DNA of 64,000 nucleotides from Candidatus Eremiobacter antarcticus. GTDB lineage: Bacteria; Vulcanimicrobiota; Vulcanimicrobiia; Eremiobacterales; Eremiobacteraceae. The position numbers were made by a program, and so were the translations under genes. The notes below the pieces were generated by a model that made no database searches, had not been told where the DNA came from, and was given only the letters and a program-made list of their open reading frames with translations. Location: the NCBI GenBank assembly GCA_003244105.1, contig QHBK01000003.1, forward strand, positions 162,396 through 226,395, given 5' to 3'. Shown in pieces: positions 63,127 through 64,000 of this stretch. Numbering within the stretch: the stretch's first letter is position 1; each line of letters begins with the position of its first letter.

Positions 63127-64000
63127 TTAGCGCAGTCGTTTCAAGATATCGGGAGGGCCGATCACATACACGATGCCCCCCGACCCGTGCTTCCACACGT
63201 GTTCGAACTGCCTGCGGCGATAGACGCGCCGGATGTTGCCCGGCCGGCCGGCCGGATCGTTGACGATCACGTCCCCCCCTTTGTCGAAGCCGCGCACGAC
63301 CAAGAGATGGCCGTCCGTCTTCTTATAGGGTGACCCCGCGAGTTCGCCCGGCTTCACTTTGATGCTGGCAATCACCGGCAGGCCCGCTTCTACGTACGCC
63401 TCGATGTCTCGCAATCCGCGCAGGCGCTCGACCCAGCCGGCAAGACCATGCTCCGATGCATAGGCGACGTTGAACGGCCAGTTTCCGCATCCGTCATACA
63501 CCGGGTCGAACGCGCCGTTCGCTGCCGTGGCAACATCGGTATCCCACTGGGGGTGGTGCAGGCGCTCGGACCAGTAGGCCATCACCATCGAGACGCTGGT
63601 CGGGCTGCACCAAGCTTCGCCGCCGCCGCCCAAAGCGTCCGGCGAATCATGCACGTGCTGCGTGCGCTCGGGGACAGCGATGTCGTGGCCCCAGGCGACG
63701 TGCGATGGGGCGCCGCCGCGGGCCGAGGCGTCGTTTTTCCCCGATCCGGTCGTGACCGCGAGCAGCGTGAGTTGCGGGACCTCGGCGGCCGCGCCCGCGT
63801 GGCTTTCGACGCTCACTTGAAACGCGTTCGCAGGCGCGCGTAAGAACAGCGTATCGGTGTCGACCCGGCCGTCAGCGTCCGGTGCGGCCGTCCGTGAGCG
63901 CCGGTTGTCAGAAGACAATTGCGCGCTCCAATGGCCCATGTCATACCAGGCCGTCCAGCGCTGCCCGATGCGAGCGCGCAGATGCGTCTCGATCCACGAG
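63127..64000 (-). CDS. C39-like cysteine peptidase, partial (runs off right edge)
   Basis: The frame stays open through the right edge (reading SWIETHLRARIGQRWTAWYD before Met at 63939), so the true start is outside. A beta-rich N-part is followed by a Peptidase_C39_2-like domain: Cys in GGEAWCSPTSVSMVMAYW, His in KKTDGHLLVVRGFD and NDPAG. The partial protein is probably exported, but its N-terminus is unseen. Convergent with the DehI-like gene, 4 bases apart. Confidence 0.83.
   Translation of the reverse strand, partial: SWIETHLRARIGQRWTAWYDMGHWSAQLSSDNRRSRTAAPDADGRVDTDTLFLRAPANAFQVSVESHAGAAAEVPQLTLLAVTTGSGKNDASARGGAPSHVAWGHDIAVPERTQHVHDSPDALGGGGEAWCSPTSVSMVMAYWSERLHHPQWDTDVATAANGAFDPVYDGCGNWPFNVAYASEHGLAGWVERLRGLRDIEAYVEAGLPVIASIKVKPGELAGSPYKKTDGHLLVVRGFDKGGDVIVNDPAGRPGNIRRVYRRRQFEHVWKHGSGGIVYVIGPPDILKRLR

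Overview
The window is a GC-rich bacterial chromosome segment centred on the replication origin. A run of minus-strand genes (gyrB, dciA-like, recF, dnaN, dnaA) faces a plus-strand run (rpmH, rnpA, yidD, yidC, jag, mnmE, mnmG, rsmG, CCA-type nucleotidyltransferase, parA, parB). A roughly 700-base DnaA-box-bearing gap lies between them, and a perfect parS palindrome sits in the plus run. A TonB-dependent receptor, ADP-heptose synthesis genes and an LpxB-related protein indicate a diderm envelope. A Firmicutes-like N-terminal extension on ribosomal protein bL27, together with the gene order, points to a diderm lineage away from Proteobacteria. Candidatus Eremiobacterota (WPS-2) or a relative is my best guess, but that is inference only.

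Layout. 1-6339: replication genes, minus strand. 6340-7041: oriC region. 7042-20497: ribonucleoprotein, membrane insertion, tRNA modification and chromosome segregation genes, then an exported GH57-like pseudoenzyme, a ThiD-like kinase and trpS. 20494-28645: minus-strand cell-shape block (lysA, a DUF3465 lipoprotein, maf, mreB, mreC, mreD, mrdA, then an aminotransferase). 28965-31250: rpmA-obgE-nadD. 31360-39640: accessory genes (DUF4126, a frameshifted acetyltransferase, a methyltransferase, a large TonB receptor, basic proteins, a VOC protein divergent from a CGNR regulator, a PLP enzyme). 39993-47121: fabF-rnc-smc-purH. 47130-48813: an apparent nrnA remnant and a two-gene permease system. 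48879-63122: a long, overlapping plus-strand operon, hisS-accB-gmhA-gmhB-hldA type-hldC type-LpxB-related-six glycosyltransferases-aspS-DehI-like. 63127-64000: a partial C39-like peptidase.

How it fits together. The centre holds initiation (DnaA, oriC, DnaN, RecF, DciA-like), segregation (parS, ParA, ParB, SMC) and elongation of a rod-type wall (MreBCD, PBP2, DAP decarboxylase). The right third builds an ADP-heptose-based surface glycan.

Several core proteins depart from family norms: YidC, the CCA-type enzyme, RNase III and ThiD lack usual key residues, and YidC and DciA carry extra zinc-ribbon-like motifs. rsmG and smc seem to lack conventional start codons. I found no rRNA, tRNA, CRISPR array or insertion sequence.
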